Positions 16,182-25,644 of a stretch of 64,000 nucleotides of DNA are shown here, in pieces (positions within the stretch are counted from its first letter, which is position 1; each line of letters begins with the position of its first letter). The notes beneath the pieces are model-generated. The model was given only the letters and a program-made list of their open reading frames with translations, ran no database searches and was not told where the DNA came from. The stretch comes from Elusimicrobia bacterium HGW-Elusimicrobia-3. GTDB taxonomy: Bacteria > Elusimicrobiota > Elusimicrobia > Elusimicrobiales > UBA9959. Made by a program: the position numbers and the translations under genes. The DNA is taken from positions 60,929 to 124,928 of the forward strand of contig PHAL01000005.1 of assembly GCA_002840355.1 (NCBI GenBank). The letters are read 5' to 3'.

Positions 16182-17180
16182 CTACTTTATCTCCCAGGCG
16201 TCGGGGCCGGCTAGCAGGGTCTCCAGCTCGTGCTCCCTGGTGTCGCCGACGGGCTCTACCTGCTCGTAATACAGCTGCTCGAAAGAGGGCTTGCTGGTGG
16301 CGCGGAAGACGCCCACCGGCACCGGGAGCTGCGGCAGCGAGAAGCCGCTGATCAGGTAGGCCATCTCGGCGTTGGTCTCGTCGTAGACGGCGATGTCGGC
16401 GGGCGGGCGGCCGGGCTCGAAGACTACCACCTCGGGCTTGAAGCCGCGGAAAACTATACCCTTGTCCTTCTTATTCCCGTACACCAGCGGACGGCCGTGC
16501 TCCACGCGCAGCAGCACGTCCTCGCGGGTGGCCGGGTCCTTGAGCGGGTCGAACTCCTTGTCGGAGAAAGGCACGCATTTCTGGAAGATCTCCACGAAGG
16601 TGGTGCCGTTGTGCCGGGCCGCGCGCTCGAGTATGGCGGTAGTGCCGGGAATATCGTTGTCCAGGCCGCGCGCGACGAAGGTGCAGTCGAGGCCGACGGC
16701 GAAGCGGGCCGGGTTGAAAGGGTAGTCTATGCTGCCCGCCGGCGTGCTCTTGGTCCTGGTGCCGGGCTGGGTGGTGGGCGAGGCCTGGCCCTTGGTCAGC
16801 GCGTAGATGCGGTTGTTGAACAGCACGATCTTGAGGCCGATGTTGCGGCGGATGGCGTGCATCATGTGGTTGCCGCCGATAGAGAGGCCGTCCCCGTCGC
16901 CGGTGATCACCCAGACCGCCAGCTCGGGGTTGGCGAGCTTGACGCCGCTGGCCACCGCGGCCGCGCGGCCGTGGATGGAGTGGAAGCCGTAGGTGTTCAC
17001 ATAATACGGGAACCGGCTGGAGCAGCCGATGCCGGAGATCACGGCGTACTTCTCGTGCGGCAGGCCCATGCCCGCGAACACCTTCTGCATCATGTTGAGG
17101 ATGGCGAAGTCGCCGCAGCCGGGGCACCATTTCACCGGCAGGTTGGAAGAGAAATCCTTGGCGGTAAGTTTTAGTTCCAT
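16182..17180 (-). CDS. korB: 2-oxoglutarate:ferredoxin oxidoreductase, beta subunit
   Basis: A 332-residue thiamine-diphosphate subunit. Visible motifs are WCPGCGDF at the front (cluster-associated Cys), GDGDGLSIGGNHMMHAIRRN (the TPP/Mg site) and YALTKGQASPTT, which is typical of the 2-oxoglutarate/2-oxoacid class. With the alpha subunit it converts 2-oxoglutarate and CoA to succinyl-CoA, CO2 and reduced ferredoxin, or runs in reverse. The gene starts 1 bp after korA ends. The divergent neighbours sucC and sucD use succinyl-CoA, which supports 2-oxoglutarate as substrate, although another 2-oxoacid is possible. Confidence 0.87.
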   Translation of the reverse strand: MELKLTAKDFSSNLPVKWCPGCGDFAILNMMQKVFAGMGLPHEKYAVISGIGCSSRFPYYVNTYGFHSIHGRAAAVASGVKLANPELAVWVITGDGDGLSIGGNHMMHAIRRNIGLKIVLFNNRIYALTKGQASPTTQPGTRTKSTPAGSIDYPFNPARFAVGLDCTFVARGLDNDIPGTTAILERAARHNGTTFVEIFQKCVPFSDKEFDPLKDPATREDVLLRVEHGRPLVYGNKKDKGIVFRGFKPEVVVFEPGRPPADIAVYDETNAEMAYLISGFSLPQLPVPVGVFRATSKPSFEQLYYEQVEPVGDTREHELETLLAGPDAWEIK

Positions 17181-17181
17181 A

Positions 17182-19035
17182 TTATTTCCCCAGGACCTCC
17201 TTTATCTTGGCCAGTATCTCGTCGGAATTGATCGGCTGGCCCTGCACCTTGTTGAGGCCTATCGGGTCCGCCAGGTACTCCGAGCGCAGCAGCAGGCGCA
17301 GCTGCCCCGTGTTCTCCTCGGGCACCAGCACCCGGCGGAAGCGCTTGAGCAGGCCGCCCAGGTCCGGAGGCAGCGGCCAGAGGTTGCGTATATGCGCCGA
17401 GGAGACGGTCAGGCCGGCCCGGCGGGCCTCGCCCATGGCCTCGGTGATGGCGCCGTAGGTGGAGCCCCAGCCCAGCACCAGCAGCTCGCCGGACTCGGGA
17501 CCTTTGACCTTAGTCGGCGGGATCTCCCTGGCTATGCCGGCTATCTTGGCCGCCCTTATATCGGTCATCCGCTGGTGGTTCTCGGGATCATAGCTGATGG
17601 CCCCGGTGTCCTCGGCCTTCTCCAGGCCGCCTATGCGGTGCTCGTAGCCTTTCAGGCCGGGCCAGGCCCAGGGCCGGGCCAGCGTGACCGGGTCGCGCCG
17701 GTAGGGCTTGAAGTCCTCCGGCGCGGGCAGCGGCTGCAGGTCGAACTTGGGCAGCTCCGACAGCCGGGGGATGCGGAAAGGTTCGGAACCGTTGGACAAG
17801 TAGGAATTGGACAGCACGATCACCGGCGTCATGTACTTGACGGCCAGGCGCGCGGCCTCGAGCGTGGTGGTAAAGCAGTCGGCCGGGGAACCGGCCGCCA
17901 GCACCGCCAGCGGGCTCTCGCCGTGGCGGCCGAAAATGGCCTGCAGCAGGTCGCTCTGCTCGGTCTTGGTGGGCAGGCCGGTGGAAGGCCCGCCGCGCTG
18001 CACGTTCACGATGACCATGGGCAGCTCGGTTATCACGCCGAGGCCCATGGCCTCTATCTTGAGCGACAGGCCCGGGCCGCTGGTGCCGGTGGCGGCCAGT
18101 TCGCCGGCGAAGGCCGCGCCCACGGTGGCGCACATGGCGGCTATCTCGTCCTCGGCCTGGAACACCACCACGTCTTTGGCGCGGTGCTTGGAGAGGGTTT
18201 GCAGGATCTCGGAGGCCGGGGTGATGGGGTAGGAGCCGTAGAACAGTTTTTTCTTGAGCAGCTTGGCCGCGGTGATCAGCGCGTAGGCGGCGGCCTCGTT
18301 GCCGGTGAGGTTGCGGTACTTGCCGGGGGCGACGGCGCTCTTTTTGGTCTGGAAGCGTGCGTCGAAGATCTCGGTGCTTTCGGCGTAGTAGTAGCCGGCC
18401 TCCAGCACCTTGGAGTTGGCCGCGGCCACCGCCGGCAATTTGCCGAACTTGGCGTTGATGCGCTCCTTCGTGGGGCCGAGCGGCAGGCCGTACATCCAGA
18501 ACAGGATGCCCAGCATGTAGAAATTCTTGCACTTGAGGACCTGGGGCTTCTGCAGGCCGGAATCCTTCAGGGCGTTCTCCGTCAGCGCGCTGGCCGGCAC
18601 GGCTATCACGCGGTAGTTGTCGAGGGAACCGTCCTCGAGCGGGTTGGCCTTGTAGCCGGCCTTCTCCAGCGCGGCGGGCGCGAAGGCGTCGGAATTGACG
18701 ATAATGACGGAGCCCTTGTCGAGGTTCCTGAGATTGACGGCAAGAGCTGCGGGGTTCATGACCACCAGCACGTTGGGCTTGTTGCCCGGGGTCATCACGG
18801 AGTCGTCGCCGAAGGAGATCTGGAAGCCGCTGACGCCGGCCAGGGAGCCCGCGGGGGCGCGGATCTCGGCGGGATAGTCGGGCAGGGTGCTGAGGTCGTT
18901 GCCGGCCACGGCCGTGGCGTTGGCGAACTGGCTGCCTACCAGCTGTATGCCGTCCCCCGAGTCCCCGGCGAAGCGCACGGTGACCGAACTGAGCTCGCTG
19001 ACGTTCACGTTTCTTTCTTTCCCTGCTTCGCTCAT
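17182..19035 (-). CDS. korA: 2-oxoglutarate:ferredoxin oxidoreductase, alpha subunit (gamma-alpha fusion)
   Basis: A 617-residue subunit with an N-terminal gamma domain (about 15-190, VTVRFAGDSGDGIQLVGSQFA) fused to the alpha domain (about 215-617, FYGSYPITPASEIL, then EDEIAAMCATVGAAFAG). This fused layout is common for KorA and related 2-oxoacid:acceptor oxidoreductases. The ATG at 19035 follows a GAGAGGTG site, so the 24 extra upstream codons of the open frame are not used. It forms a two-gene operon with korB and is divergent from sucCD. Confidence 0.88.
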   Translation of the reverse strand: MSEAGKERNVNVSELSSVTVRFAGDSGDGIQLVGSQFANATAVAGNDLSTLPDYPAEIRAPAGSLAGVSGFQISFGDDSVMTPGNKPNVLVVMNPAALAVNLRNLDKGSVIIVNSDAFAPAALEKAGYKANPLEDGSLDNYRVIAVPASALTENALKDSGLQKPQVLKCKNFYMLGILFWMYGLPLGPTKERINAKFGKLPAVAAANSKVLEAGYYYAESTEIFDARFQTKKSAVAPGKYRNLTGNEAAAYALITAAKLLKKKLFYGSYPITPASEILQTLSKHRAKDVVVFQAEDEIAAMCATVGAAFAGELAATGTSGPGLSLKIEAMGLGVITELPMVIVNVQRGGPSTGLPTKTEQSDLLQAIFGRHGESPLAVLAAGSPADCFTTTLEAARLAVKYMTPVIVLSNSYLSNGSEPFRIPRLSELPKFDLQPLPAPEDFKPYRRDPVTLARPWAWPGLKGYEHRIGGLEKAEDTGAISYDPENHQRMTDIRAAKIAGIAREIPPTKVKGPESGELLVLGWGSTYGAITEAMGEARRAGLTVSSAHIRNLWPLPPDLGGLLKRFRRVLVPEENTGQLRLLLRSEYLADPIGLNKVQGQPINSDEILAKIKEVLGK

Positions 19036-19107
19036 CTTGGCACCTCTCAGGAGCCGAAAAAGAGGCTCTGAAACGCCGCTTTTTTTCGGCTTTACCTTGA
19101 AGCCCAA

Positions 19108-19132
19108 ATTATACTACAAATTGTCTTATAAT
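19108..19132. promoter_or_regulatory. Divergent promoter elements between korAB and sucCD
   Basis: An AT-rich stretch holds a perfect TATAAT on the minus strand (19113-19108) facing korA and a perfect TATAAT on the plus strand (19127-19132) facing sucC. No convincing -35 box is seen for either, so the start sites are approximate. Confidence 0.4.
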
Positions 19133-19180
19133 TGACTATAGCGCGGTCCGTCCCGCGCCCGGATTTACCAAGGAGATTTA

Positions 19181-20341
<1,161 letters not shown>

Positions 20342-20346
20342 ACTAC

Positions 20347-21261
20347 ATGTCCATACTCCTAGACAAGAACACGCGGCTGCTCGTCCACGGCCTTACCGGC
20401 GCGCAGGGCTCTTTCCACGCGCAGCAATGCATTGAATACGGCTCCAAACTGGTAGGCGGCGTTACGCCCGGCAAGGGCGGCACCGAGCACCTGGGCCTGC
20501 CGGTCTTCAACACGGCCAAGGACGCCGTACGGGATACCGGCGCCAACGCCTCCCTGATCTTCGTTCCCCCGCCCTACGCGGCCGACTCCATCCTGGAGGC
20601 CGCCGACGCGGGCGTGGCCGTGATCATCTGCATCACCGAGGGCATACCGGTGATGGACATGGTGCGCGTCAAAAAGCGCCTGGCCGCCATCAACGCCTGC
20701 GGCCGGCAGGTCACGCTGGTCGGTCCCAACTGCCCCGGCGTGATCACCCCCGGCGAGTGCAAGGCGGGCATCATGCCCGGCTACATACACAAGCCCGGCA
20801 CGGTGGGCGTAGTGTCGCGCTCGGGCACGCTGACCTACGAGGCCGTCTGGCAGGTGACCGCCCAGGGCCTGGGCCAGAGCTCCGTGGTGGGCATCGGCGG
20901 CGACCCGGTGCAGGGCATGAATTTCGTGGACGCGCTGCGGCTGTTCCAGGCGGACCCGGCTACCGGGGCCGTCATCATGATAGGCGAGATCGGCGGCGCG
21001 GCCGAGGAGGACGCGGCGAAGTACATCAAGGCCGAGATGACCAAGCCGGTGTTCTGCTTCGTAGCCGGCAAGACCGCCCCGCCCGGCCGCCGCATGGGCC
21101 ACGCGGGCGCCATCGTGGAGGGCGGCGCGGGCACGCACGCCTCCAAGGTGGAGGCGCTGCGGGCGGCCGGCGCCACCGTGGTGGACAACCTTTCGGAGAT
21201 CGGCGCGGCGGTGGCCACCGCGCTGGCCCCGAAGGCCAAGGCAAAGGCCTCGCGGAAATAG
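20347..21261 (+). CDS. sucD: Succinyl-CoA ligase, alpha subunit
   Basis: A 304-residue protein. It has the CoA-binding N-terminal fold ([24 protein letters not shown]), [20 protein letters not shown], and the active-site His region [14 protein letters not shown]; that His is phosphorylated during catalysis. The true start is the ATG at 20347, 5 bp after sucC, behind an AGAGG site; the much longer frame upstream only shadows sucC. The Ala/Lys-rich C-terminal end is slightly extended. Confidence 0.96.
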   Translation: MSILLDKNTRLLVHGLTGAQGSFHAQQCIEYGSKLVGGVTPGKGGTEHLGLPVFNTAKDAVRDTGANASLIFVPPPYAADSILEAADAGVAVIICITEGIPVMDMVRVKKRLAAINACGRQVTLVGPNCPGVITPGECKAGIMPGYIHKPGTVGVVSRSGTLTYEAVWQVTAQGLGQSSVVGIGGDPVQGMNFVDALRLFQADPATGAVIMIGEIGGAAEEDAAKYIKAEMTKPVFCFVAGKTAPPGRRMGHAGAIVEGGAGTHASKVEALRAAGATVVDNLSEIGAAVATALAPKAKAKASRK

Positions 21262-21304
21262 TAGAATTGGCAGAGTGACAGAACGGCGAGGCTGAAGCGG
21301 AACA

Positions 21305-22231
21305 ATGATAAAGCGCTACAAGATAGAAGGCCACCTGATAAAACCCGTGGAAGCGGAGACGCCCCAGATCTGGGTGGTGGTCAGCCCCAACGACGACGAG
21401 AAGAAATGGCTGGTCGAGAACTTCAACCTCGACGAACACAACTTCGCCTCCGCCTTCGACCCCGAAGAGCCCGCCCGCATGGAATTCGAGCCGGACCACC
21501 TGGCGCTCATCTTCAAGCGGCCCAAAAACTACTCCTCCAAAGACCACTTCATGTTCAAGGTCTCCTCGATGGGCCTGTTCCTGTTCAAGGACAAGCTCAT
21601 CCTGGCCCTCTCGGAGGACATCAACATGTTCTCCGGCAAGTATTTCAAGCAGGTCACCGGCATCCGCGAGGTGTTCCTCAAGCTCATCTACAACTCCATC
21701 TTCCACTTCATGGAGCATCTCAAGGTCATCAACATGATCGCCGACGAGATCGAGACCAAGATCACGCACTCAATGGAGAACCGCCACCTGCTCAACCTTT
21801 TCACGCTCGAGAAGAGCCTGGTGTACTACCTCAACGCCATCAACGCCAACTCCTACGTCATCGACCGCCTCAAGCACAACACCGACAAGATGGAGCTAAC
21901 CCAGAAGAGCGTGGAGTTCCTCGACGACATCATCATCGAGAACAACCAGTGCTACCGGCAGGCCGAGATCTATTCCAATATTTTCGCGTCGCTCGTTGGC
22001 GCCCGCGCGTCCATCGTGGCCAACAACCTCAACATCCTGATGAAGAACCTCAACGCCATCGTCATCGCCGTGGCGGTGCCCAGCTTCTTCGCAGGGGTGG
22101 GCGGCATGTCGGAGATGGCCGCCATCACCGGCATCAGCAATCCGCGCATAGCGTACCCTCTTTTTCTCACGGCCATGCTGGCCATCGGCGCATCTATTTT
22201 CGTCCTCATCAAGCGCCTCGAAAAACACTAG
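21305..22231 (+). CDS. CorA-like divalent cation transporter with altered GMN motif
   Basis: A 308-residue CorA-family protein: a large cytoplasmic domain, a long helix (about 130-250), then two membrane helices (about 250-265 and 283-302). The pore signature at the end of the first membrane helix is normally GMN. Here it reads G267-M268-S269 in FFAGVGGMSEM, so the Asn that meets the hydrated Mg ion is replaced by Ser. Variants of GMN occur in ZntB-like and other CorA branches, so the ion may differ. No strong ribosome-binding site is seen. The stop codon lies inside the left arm of the repeat that follows. Confidence 0.8.
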   Translation: MIKRYKIEGHLIKPVEAETPQIWVVVSPNDDEKKWLVENFNLDEHNFASAFDPEEPARMEFEPDHLALIFKRPKNYSSKDHFMFKVSSMGLFLFKDKLILALSEDINMFSGKYFKQVTGIREVFLKLIYNSIFHFMEHLKVINMIADEIETKITHSMENRHLLNLFTLEKSLVYYLNAINANSYVIDRLKHNTDKMELTQKSVEFLDDIIIENNQCYRQAEIYSNIFASLVGARASIVANNLNILMKNLNAIVIAVAVPSFFAGVGGMSEMAAITGISNPRIAYPLFLTAMLAIGASIFVLIKRLEKH

Positions 22232-22335
22232 GGGACGCTGATGACTATATGACTTTCCGCCGGTCTACCCGGCAAAGGACATATAGTCACCCAGGCTCCT
22301 CTCACAAAATAGTCATATAGTCATCAGCGTCCCCT
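22230..22335. repeat. Nested palindromic repeat (REPIN/MITE-like) filling an intergenic gap
   Basis: Two perfect 25-bp inverted arms (22230-22254 and 22311-22335), beginning AGGGGACGCTGATGAC and ending in its complement, bound a 106-bp element. Inside, TGACTATATG (22242-22251) also pairs with CATATAGTCA (22280-22289) around a small GCCGG/CCGGC hairpin, so two folds compete. The element reaches from the corA stop codon to the base before the rimO ATG. GGGGAC-tipped palindromes of this sort are known as mobile repeats linked to RAYT-type transposases; none is in the window. Confidence 0.8.
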
Positions 22336-23637
22336 ATGCCCAAACTCTTTATCGTCTCTCTCGGTTGCCCGAAGAATCTTTCCGACGCGGAGGTCATGGC
22401 CGGCGAGCTGGCCGCGGCCGGCTGGGAACTGGTGCCGGACGAGGAAGGGGCCGACGCCGCGCTGGTCAACACCTGCGCCTTCCTGGGCTCGGCCGTGGCG
22501 GAATCCGAGGGCGAGATAAAGCGCCTGCTGGGCCTCAAGGCGCGCGGGAAACTTTCCAAGGTTATAGTCTCGGGCTGCCTGGTGGAGCGCGAGCGCGAAG
22601 GGCTGCTCAGGCGCTTTCCCGGCCTGGACGCCGCCGTGGGCATACACGCCCTGGCCAGCGCGGCCAAGGCGATCGAGGAGGGCCGCAGCTATATACTGCC
22701 AGCCTCCGGCCCGCTGGACTCCCCCCGCCTGAAGGCGCGCCTGACCGCGCAGCACAGCGCCTACCTCAAGGTCGCCGACGGCTGCGACAACCGCTGCGCC
22801 TACTGCCTGATACCCTCCATCCGCGGCAGCTTCCGCTCCAAGCCCGTGGAAGCCCTGGCCGAGGAGGCCCGCAACCTGGCCGCGAGCGGCGCGGTGGAGA
22901 TCTCCCTGATAGCGCAGGACACCACCTCCTACGGCGCGGACCTGTACGGCCGCCCGCGCCTGCCCTGGCTGCTCAACACGCTGCTGCAGACCCCCGGCGT
23001 GAAGTGGTGGCGGCTGATGTATGTCTACCCCGAGCGCCTCACCAAGGAAGTGATAGAGGTAATGCGGGGCAACAAGAGCGTGGTCCGTTACCTGGACATG
23101 CCCCTGCAGCATGTCTCGGACCGCATCCTCAAGCGCATGAACCGCTCCTCCACGGAAAAGTCCATCAAGGACAAGATCGCCGAGCTGCGGCGCGCCATGC
23201 CCGATATCGCCATCCGCACCAACTTCATCGTCGGCTTCCCCGGAGAAACCAAGGAAGATTTCAACCGGCTGCTCGGCTTCGTCAAGAAAGCCCGCCTCGA
23301 CAGCGTGGGCGTGTTCAAGTATTCCAGGGAGCCCGGCACCACTGCCGCAAGCTTCCCCGGGCAGGTGCCGGAGGAAGTGAAGGAAGAGCGGGCCGGAGCG
23401 CTGATCCAGGCGCAGAGCCGCGTGCTGGACGCCATGAACCTGGAGTTGAAAGGCAAGAAATTCGACGTGCTGATGGATTCGCCGCTGTTCGGCCGCACCT
23501 ACCGCGACGCCCCGGAGATCGACGGCCGCGTGGAAGTGGAAGCCCTGCCGGGACGGCCGCTCAAGGCCGGGGACCTGGTCAAGGTCAAGGTTACCGGCGC
23601 CGTGGGCTACCTGCGCAAGGCCAAAGCCCTTCCTTAA
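22336..23637 (+). CDS. rimO: Ribosomal protein S12 methylthiotransferase
   Basis: A 433-residue protein with the three RimO domains: an N-terminal MTTase domain (SLGCPKNLSDAEVM, NTCAFLGSA, VSGCLVER supplying cluster cysteines), a radical SAM core with CDNRCAYC at about residue 152, and a C-terminal TRAM domain. It adds a methylthio group to an Asp of ribosomal protein S12. The wording NLSDAE and the RimO length separate it from MiaB. The ATG directly follows the palindromic repeat and has no Shine-Dalgarno sequence, so its 5' end may lie within the repeat. Its stop overlaps that of the convergent zincin gene. Confidence 0.93.
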   Translation: MPKLFIVSLGCPKNLSDAEVMAGELAAAGWELVPDEEGADAALVNTCAFLGSAVAESEGEIKRLLGLKARGKLSKVIVSGCLVEREREGLLRRFPGLDAAVGIHALASAAKAIEEGRSYILPASGPLDSPRLKARLTAQHSAYLKVADGCDNRCAYCLIPSIRGSFRSKPVEALAEEARNLAASGAVEISLIAQDTTSYGADLYGRPRLPWLLNTLLQTPGVKWWRLMYVYPERLTKEVIEVMRGNKSVVRYLDMPLQHVSDRILKRMNRSSTEKSIKDKIAELRRAMPDIAIRTNFIVGFPGETKEDFNRLLGFVKKARLDSVGVFKYSREPGTTAASFPGQVPEEVKEERAGALIQAQSRVLDAMNLELKGKKFDVLMDSPLFGRTYRDAPEIDGRVEVEALPGRPLKAGDLVKVKVTGAVGYLRKAKALP

Positions 23638-23990
23638 TAAAGCCCCTTCTCGATAAGCTCGTCGTCGTCCATGCCGAAGTGGTGGGCGATCTCGTGCATC
23701 AGCGTGTGCCGGATAGCGCCCAGGAGCTCGGCTTCCGACCTCCGCCCCGCCGCGATATTATCCATGAACAGGGTGATCTTGTCGGGCATGGCTCCGCTGT
23801 AGAAGGAGCCGCGCTCGGAGAGCGGCACGCCCTCGTAGAGGCCCAGCAGCCCCCGGCCGAAGCGCCGGGCCTGCGCCCTGCTGGGCGAGGCCGCCACCGT
23901 TATCACCACGTTGTCGAGGCGCGCGCGGAATTCCCGCGGCAGTTTTTTTATGGCCTGCGCCGCGAGTTTCTCGAAATCCTCTATCGTCAT
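23634..23990 (-). CDS. Small zincin-like metallopeptidase family protein
   Basis: A 118-residue protein of the short zincin family that resembles minimal metalloproteases. The zinc motif is HEIAHHFGMDDDEL near the C-terminus, an extended HExxHxxG(M/F)xD motif. The front carries the family's LPREFRARLDNVVITV and GLYEGVPLSER segments. Length and layout are normal. Its substrate is unknown. It ends tail to tail with rimO, sharing 4 bp. Confidence 0.82.
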   Translation of the reverse strand: MTIEDFEKLAAQAIKKLPREFRARLDNVVITVAASPSRAQARRFGRGLLGLYEGVPLSERGSFYSGAMPDKITLFMDNIAAGRRSEAELLGAIRHTLMHEIAHHFGMDDDELIEKGLY

Positions 23991-24010
23991 GTTTCGGGCC
24001 CGGGTGGCGC

Positions 24011-24439
24011 CTATTTGGAAATGAAGTAAATGCCGCCGGAGAGCAGCAGGGTGCCGATCATCTTGTTGAGCGTGATGCTCTCGCCGAGGAACAGCACGGC
24101 CATCACGAAGGTCACGAAGGGGTAGGTGGAACTGAGCGGCACGATCCTGGTAGCCGCCCCGCCGGAGAGCGCTTTAAGGAAGAAAAAGACGCCGCCCATG
24201 GACACCACCACGCTGGAGACCACGAAGATAGGCCCCAGCCTGTCGGAGCCGAGCAGCGCCTGCCGGGTCTGCGCGTATTTCCACAGCACCAGCGGCAGGA
24301 ACAGCACGATCGTGAACAGCACGCGCACGTAGAACGCCCCCGCGGGGTCCATGTGCCTGAGGGAGACCTTATCGAAGAAGGCGCCCATGCCAAAACCCAG
24401 GATGCCCAGCAGCAGGAAGAGAACGGTAGAGAGTTCCAT
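24011..24439 (-). CDS. EamA-family transporter, single-repeat form
   Basis: A 142-residue membrane protein with about five hydrophobic helices. It ends in TYPFVTFVMAVLFLGESITLNKMIGTLLLSGGIYFIS, the usual end of an EamA (drug/metabolite transporter) repeat. Full DMT proteins have two repeats (about 300 residues); single-repeat proteins of about 140 residues form dimers. The ATG at 24439 has an AGGAG site, so the longer frame is rejected. It lies 8 bp after the TPR gene in the same operon. The substrate cannot be predicted. Confidence 0.78.
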   Translation of the reverse strand: MELSTVLFLLLGILGFGMGAFFDKVSLRHMDPAGAFYVRVLFTIVLFLPLVLWKYAQTRQALLGSDRLGPIFVVSSVVVSMGGVFFFLKALSGGAATRIVPLSSTYPFVTFVMAVLFLGESITLNKMIGTLLLSGGIYFISK

Positions 24440-24447
24440 CACGGCTC

Positions 24448-25644
24448 CTAGGGAGGCGGCATCTGGCCGGGCAGCTCGCCGGCGGTAAAAGGCTTTTTGA
24501 GATAGCGCTCGATAGACTCCGAGAAGCCCCACTCGTCCTTGTAAGCCATGGCTTCCTTGTAGTAGACCAGGGCTTTGCCGCGCAGGCCCATCAGATCGTG
24601 CACGTTGCCCAGGCGCACTATGGCCCAGACGCCCCAGCGCGCGGGGTGCGCCTTGGGGTCTTCCTTCAGGGTGGCGGCGGCGCGGCCGAAATAGTCGGCG
24701 GCCTCGGCCAGTTTGTTCTCCACCAAGTAGGTGGTGCCGACGGCCGTCAGCACGCGGGGCAGGTAGCGCCGGCGGTACGGGGCCCGGCCCTCGTCGACGG
24801 CCTTCAGGTAGCTCATCGCCTCGCGGCGGCTCTCGGCGTACTGCTTATCCTCGAACAGCGAGACGATCTCCACGAAATGCATCTGCGGGTGGTTGGGGTA
24901 GGCGGCGCGCAGTTCCTTTGACCACTTCACGGCCACCTTGGAATTCGCATAGGGGCTCCCGGTGGTGGTGTAGATCTCTATCAGCAGCAGCTTGGCCGCC
25001 AGCGCGTTGAAATAGCCCTTCTCCTTGCAGAGGACCAGCATCTCTATGCCCTTGGCGGCGTCGCCCTTCATCAGGAAGCTGGCCAGCACCTTGATGGCGC
25101 CGTGCAGCGTGCCGGCGTAGTACTCGTACATGCCGAGGCCCAGGTAGGCGTCATAGAGCTCCGGCTCTATCTTGAGCGAGCGGTGCATGTAGGACAGCGC
25201 CTTGCGGCCGTCGAAATAGGCCTTGATCCAGCGGTGCTGCAGCACGGCCAGGCGCGCGCGCAGGCCGTACAGGCCGCCGAGGCAGAGGTTGGCGTTGGCG
25301 TCGCCCGGGTGCTTCTTCAGCCAGGCCTTGCCGGTGTCGATGGCCTTGTCCGTCATGGCCTCGTACTCTTTCTCGAGTTTAGGGTCGGACTCATCCTCGA
25401 GGTATTCCAGCGTGGCCCACTTGGCCATCGCCATGCCGAAATGCGGGTAAGGGTGCTCGGGGTATTTCTCCCGGGCCGCGGAGAAATTCTTCACCGCCTC
25501 CGGGATGTCCACCGCGTAGATCGCCTCTATACCCTTCTTGGAAAGGACCCGGAGATCCTCGGGGAGGGGCTCCGACCTGGGCGTGGCCGCCAGGGCCGCC
25601 GAGGCGCACAGGGAGAAAGCCGCCGCTAAGAGTATTTTCCTCAT
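24448..25644 (-). CDS. Secreted TPR-type helical repeat protein
   Basis: A 398-residue protein with a signal peptide (MRKILLAAAFSLCASAALAA), then repeated helix pairs of TPR type across the whole length (for example AREKYPEHPYPHFGMAMAKW, KIEPELYDAYLGLGMYEYYAGT, AVGTTYLVENKLAEAADYFGRAA). Such proteins act as periplasmic scaffolds; the partner is unknown. The ATG overlaps the serS stop as ATGA, which fixes the start; the larger frame upstream is only a shadow of serS. It is followed closely by the EamA transporter gene. Confidence 0.75.
   Translation of the reverse strand: MRKILLAAAFSLCASAALAATPRSEPLPEDLRVLSKKGIEAIYAVDIPEAVKNFSAAREKYPEHPYPHFGMAMAKWATLEYLEDESDPKLEKEYEAMTDKAIDTGKAWLKKHPGDANANLCLGGLYGLRARLAVLQHRWIKAYFDGRKALSYMHRSLKIEPELYDAYLGLGMYEYYAGTLHGAIKVLASFLMKGDAAKGIEMLVLCKEKGYFNALAAKLLLIEIYTTTGSPYANSKVAVKWSKELRAAYPNHPQMHFVEIVSLFEDKQYAESRREAMSYLKAVDEGRAPYRRRYLPRVLTAVGTTYLVENKLAEAADYFGRAAATLKEDPKAHPARWGVWAIVRLGNVHDLMGLRGKALVYYKEAMAYKDEWGFSESIERYLKKPFTAGELPGQMPPP

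Noticed and set aside
17029..19071. 680-codon plus-strand open frame opposite korA
   Set aside because: It is antisense to the clear korA gene, is rich in Gly, His, Ala and Val as expected from reading GC-rich codons backwards, and has no family features.
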